Of a stretch of DNA of 45,304 bases, positions 44,360 to 45,304 are shown piece by piece. This DNA comes from Prochlorococcus sp. AG-347-E03 (lineage in GTDB: Bacteria > Cyanobacteriota > Cyanobacteriia > PCC-6307 > Cyanobiaceae): positions 1 through 45,304 of the forward strand of contig QCBG01000010.1 in the NCBI GenBank assembly GCA_003279115.1, given 5' to 3'. Every line of letters begins with the position of its first letter. Positions within the stretch are counted from its first letter, which is position 1. A model generated the notes under the pieces. It made no database searches. It saw only the letters and a program-made list of their open reading frames with translations, and was not told the DNA's origin. The translations under genes and the position numbers were made by a program.

Positions 44360-45304
44360 TTATGCTGCTTTTTGATGAGTTGTCATTACTCTAAGTTTTA
44401 ATATTGCTTTAGCTTCTAGTTGTCTTACTCTTTCTCGTGAAACATTTATTTGTCTTCCTATTTCTGCGAGTGTTAATGGTTCTTCACCATCTAGGCCAAA
44501 TCTAAGCTTCATTATTTTTTGTTCTCTTTCATTTAATTGAGAAAGCCAAGTTCCTAAATGCTCTTTTTGAATAGTTCTATCCATACCTTCCATAGGCTCT
44601 TCACAGTTTGGATCAGGTATTAGTTCACCAAGGGTACTTCTATCTTCTTCGCCTCTTGCATGAGCATCTAGGGAAGCGCAAGGAGCACTTTGCGAAATTA
44701 AATCCTCTAAATCTTTTTGATCAATTCCCATTTCAGTTGCCATTTCCAATCTGGTAGGTTGTCTACCAAATTTATGTGATAATTCTCTGGAGACTCTTCT
44801 CATTTTGGATAGCTTTTCACTGATGTGAATAGGCAAACGAATTGTTCGTGCGCTGTTATCAATAGCCCTTGTCATACCTTGCCTAATCCACCAGTAAGCA
44901 TAAGTTGAGAATTTATATCCCATTGCAGGATCAAATTTATCTACAGCTCTTTCAAGGCCAATAGCCCCCTCCTGGACAAGGTCTAATAATTCAAGCCCTT
45001 GGTTTTGGTATTTTTTTGCAACGGAGACAACAAGTCTAAGATTAGCTGCCATCATTCTGTCTCTTGCTCTTTTGCCAATCTTAATTTGATAAAGATTTCG
45101 CTGTGTTCTATCTTTTTCAGCAATTTGTAGCAACTTTTTCATGTTCTGAACATGATGAGCTAACTCTATTTCCTCTGCTGGAGTCAAAAGAGGAACTCTA
45201 CCAATGCTACTTAAGTAATGGCCAATCGAATCTGAAGCGAGTCTGCCAGATTTTTTTTGGCTTTGTTTTGCCGTAAGACTGGATTTCGATTTGCGAGACT
45301 TGCC
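44360..45304 (-). CDS. Sigma-70 family RNA polymerase sigma factor (RpoD-like or group 2), N-terminus cut
   Basis: A reading beginning at TTG 45187 would split a conserved region. The frame stays open to the window edge, and the added residues include DSIGHYLSSIGRVPL, which is cyanobacterial region 1.2. The true start is therefore beyond 45304. Region 2 is complete (LDLVQEGAIGLERAVDKFDP, then YKFSTYAYWWIRQGMTRAI). Region 4 has LNEREQKIMKLRFGLDG and the helix-turn-helix TLAEIGRQINVSRERVRQLE. The tail LRVMTTHQKAA lacks the final RpoD pattern. I favour a group 2 sigma factor, but RpoD itself cannot be excluded without the N-terminus. It precedes the kinase-like gene. Confidence 0.9.
   Translation of the reverse strand, partial: GKSRKSKSSLTAKQSQKKSGRLASDSIGHYLSSIGRVPLLTPAEEIELAHHVQNMKKLLQIAEKDRTQRNLYQIKIGKRARDRMMAANLRLVVSVAKKYQNQGLELLDLVQEGAIGLERAVDKFDPAMGYKFSTYAYWWIRQGMTRAIDNSARTIRLPIHISEKLSKMRRVSRELSHKFGRQPTRLEMATEMGIDQKDLEDLISQSAPCASLDAHARGEEDRSTLGELIPDPNCEEPMEGMDRTIQKEHLGTWLSQLNEREQKIMKLRFGLDGEEPLTLAEIGRQINVSRERVRQLEAKAILKLRVMTTHQKAA

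Noticed and set aside
44360..45187. Sigma factor starting at TTG 45187
   Set aside because: The open frame continues to the window edge and encodes region 1.2 of the sigma factor, so this is a cut gene, not a start.

Overview
The window reads as one contiguous stretch of a Prochlorococcus chromosome, most likely the high-light-adapted clade. This rests on the very low G+C, tight packing with short gaps, and gene content and order that I recognise from that group: grpE-dnaJ, argH, ftsY, nusB, queG, a GyrA/ParC paralogue, purF, purL and dnaN on one side, and thrC, an ABC1 kinase, recN, uvrA and sps on the other. Strain identity cannot be fixed from the sequence alone. I saw no mobile elements, phage genes, CRISPR arrays, rRNA or tRNA genes. 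Nearly everything is core housekeeping.

Layout. Left arm (1-19949): a cut TusA-like gene, dnaJ, grpE, msrB, dusA, an RRM protein, argH, an RsbU-type phosphatase, ftsY with a 30-bp minisatellite, nusB, a DUF502 membrane protein, queG, a TPR protein, a type II topoisomerase A subunit, purF, purL, a PRC-barrel protein and dnaN. Most of these run leftward, away from 20 kb. Centre (19950-20284): the only gene-free gap above 300 bp. It has the architecture of a chromosome replication origin: two abutting DnaA boxes, four TAG trinucleotides four bases away (a DnaA-trio), then a very AT-rich tract, plus further boxes. Right arm (20285-45304): thrC, a DUF1400 protein, an ABC1 kinase, recN, uvrA, sucrose-phosphate synthase, a small conserved protein, mraY, DUF3134, a small membrane ORF, argG, rpsF, aroE, dnaK, a FAD amine oxidase, purU, a CLC chloride transporter, acnB, DAHP synthase, a phytol/dolichol-kinase-like protein and a sigma-70 factor cut by the right edge.

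Themes. Protein folding (dnaK, dnaJ, grpE), purine synthesis (purF, purL, purU), arginine (argG, argH), shikimate entry and middle steps (DAHP synthase, aroE), membrane targeting (ftsY), and replication/repair (dnaN, topoisomerase, recN, uvrA). Compaction is extreme: three convergent gene pairs share a four-base TTAA in which both stop codons overlap, one candidate terminator lies inside a coding sequence, and at least seven genes appear to start at TTG or GTG. The best candidate for something worth detailed study is the origin with its DnaA-trio. Secondary leads are the structured rpsF leader, the G+C-rich dnaK leader with a small overlapping ORF, and the FtsY linker repeat.
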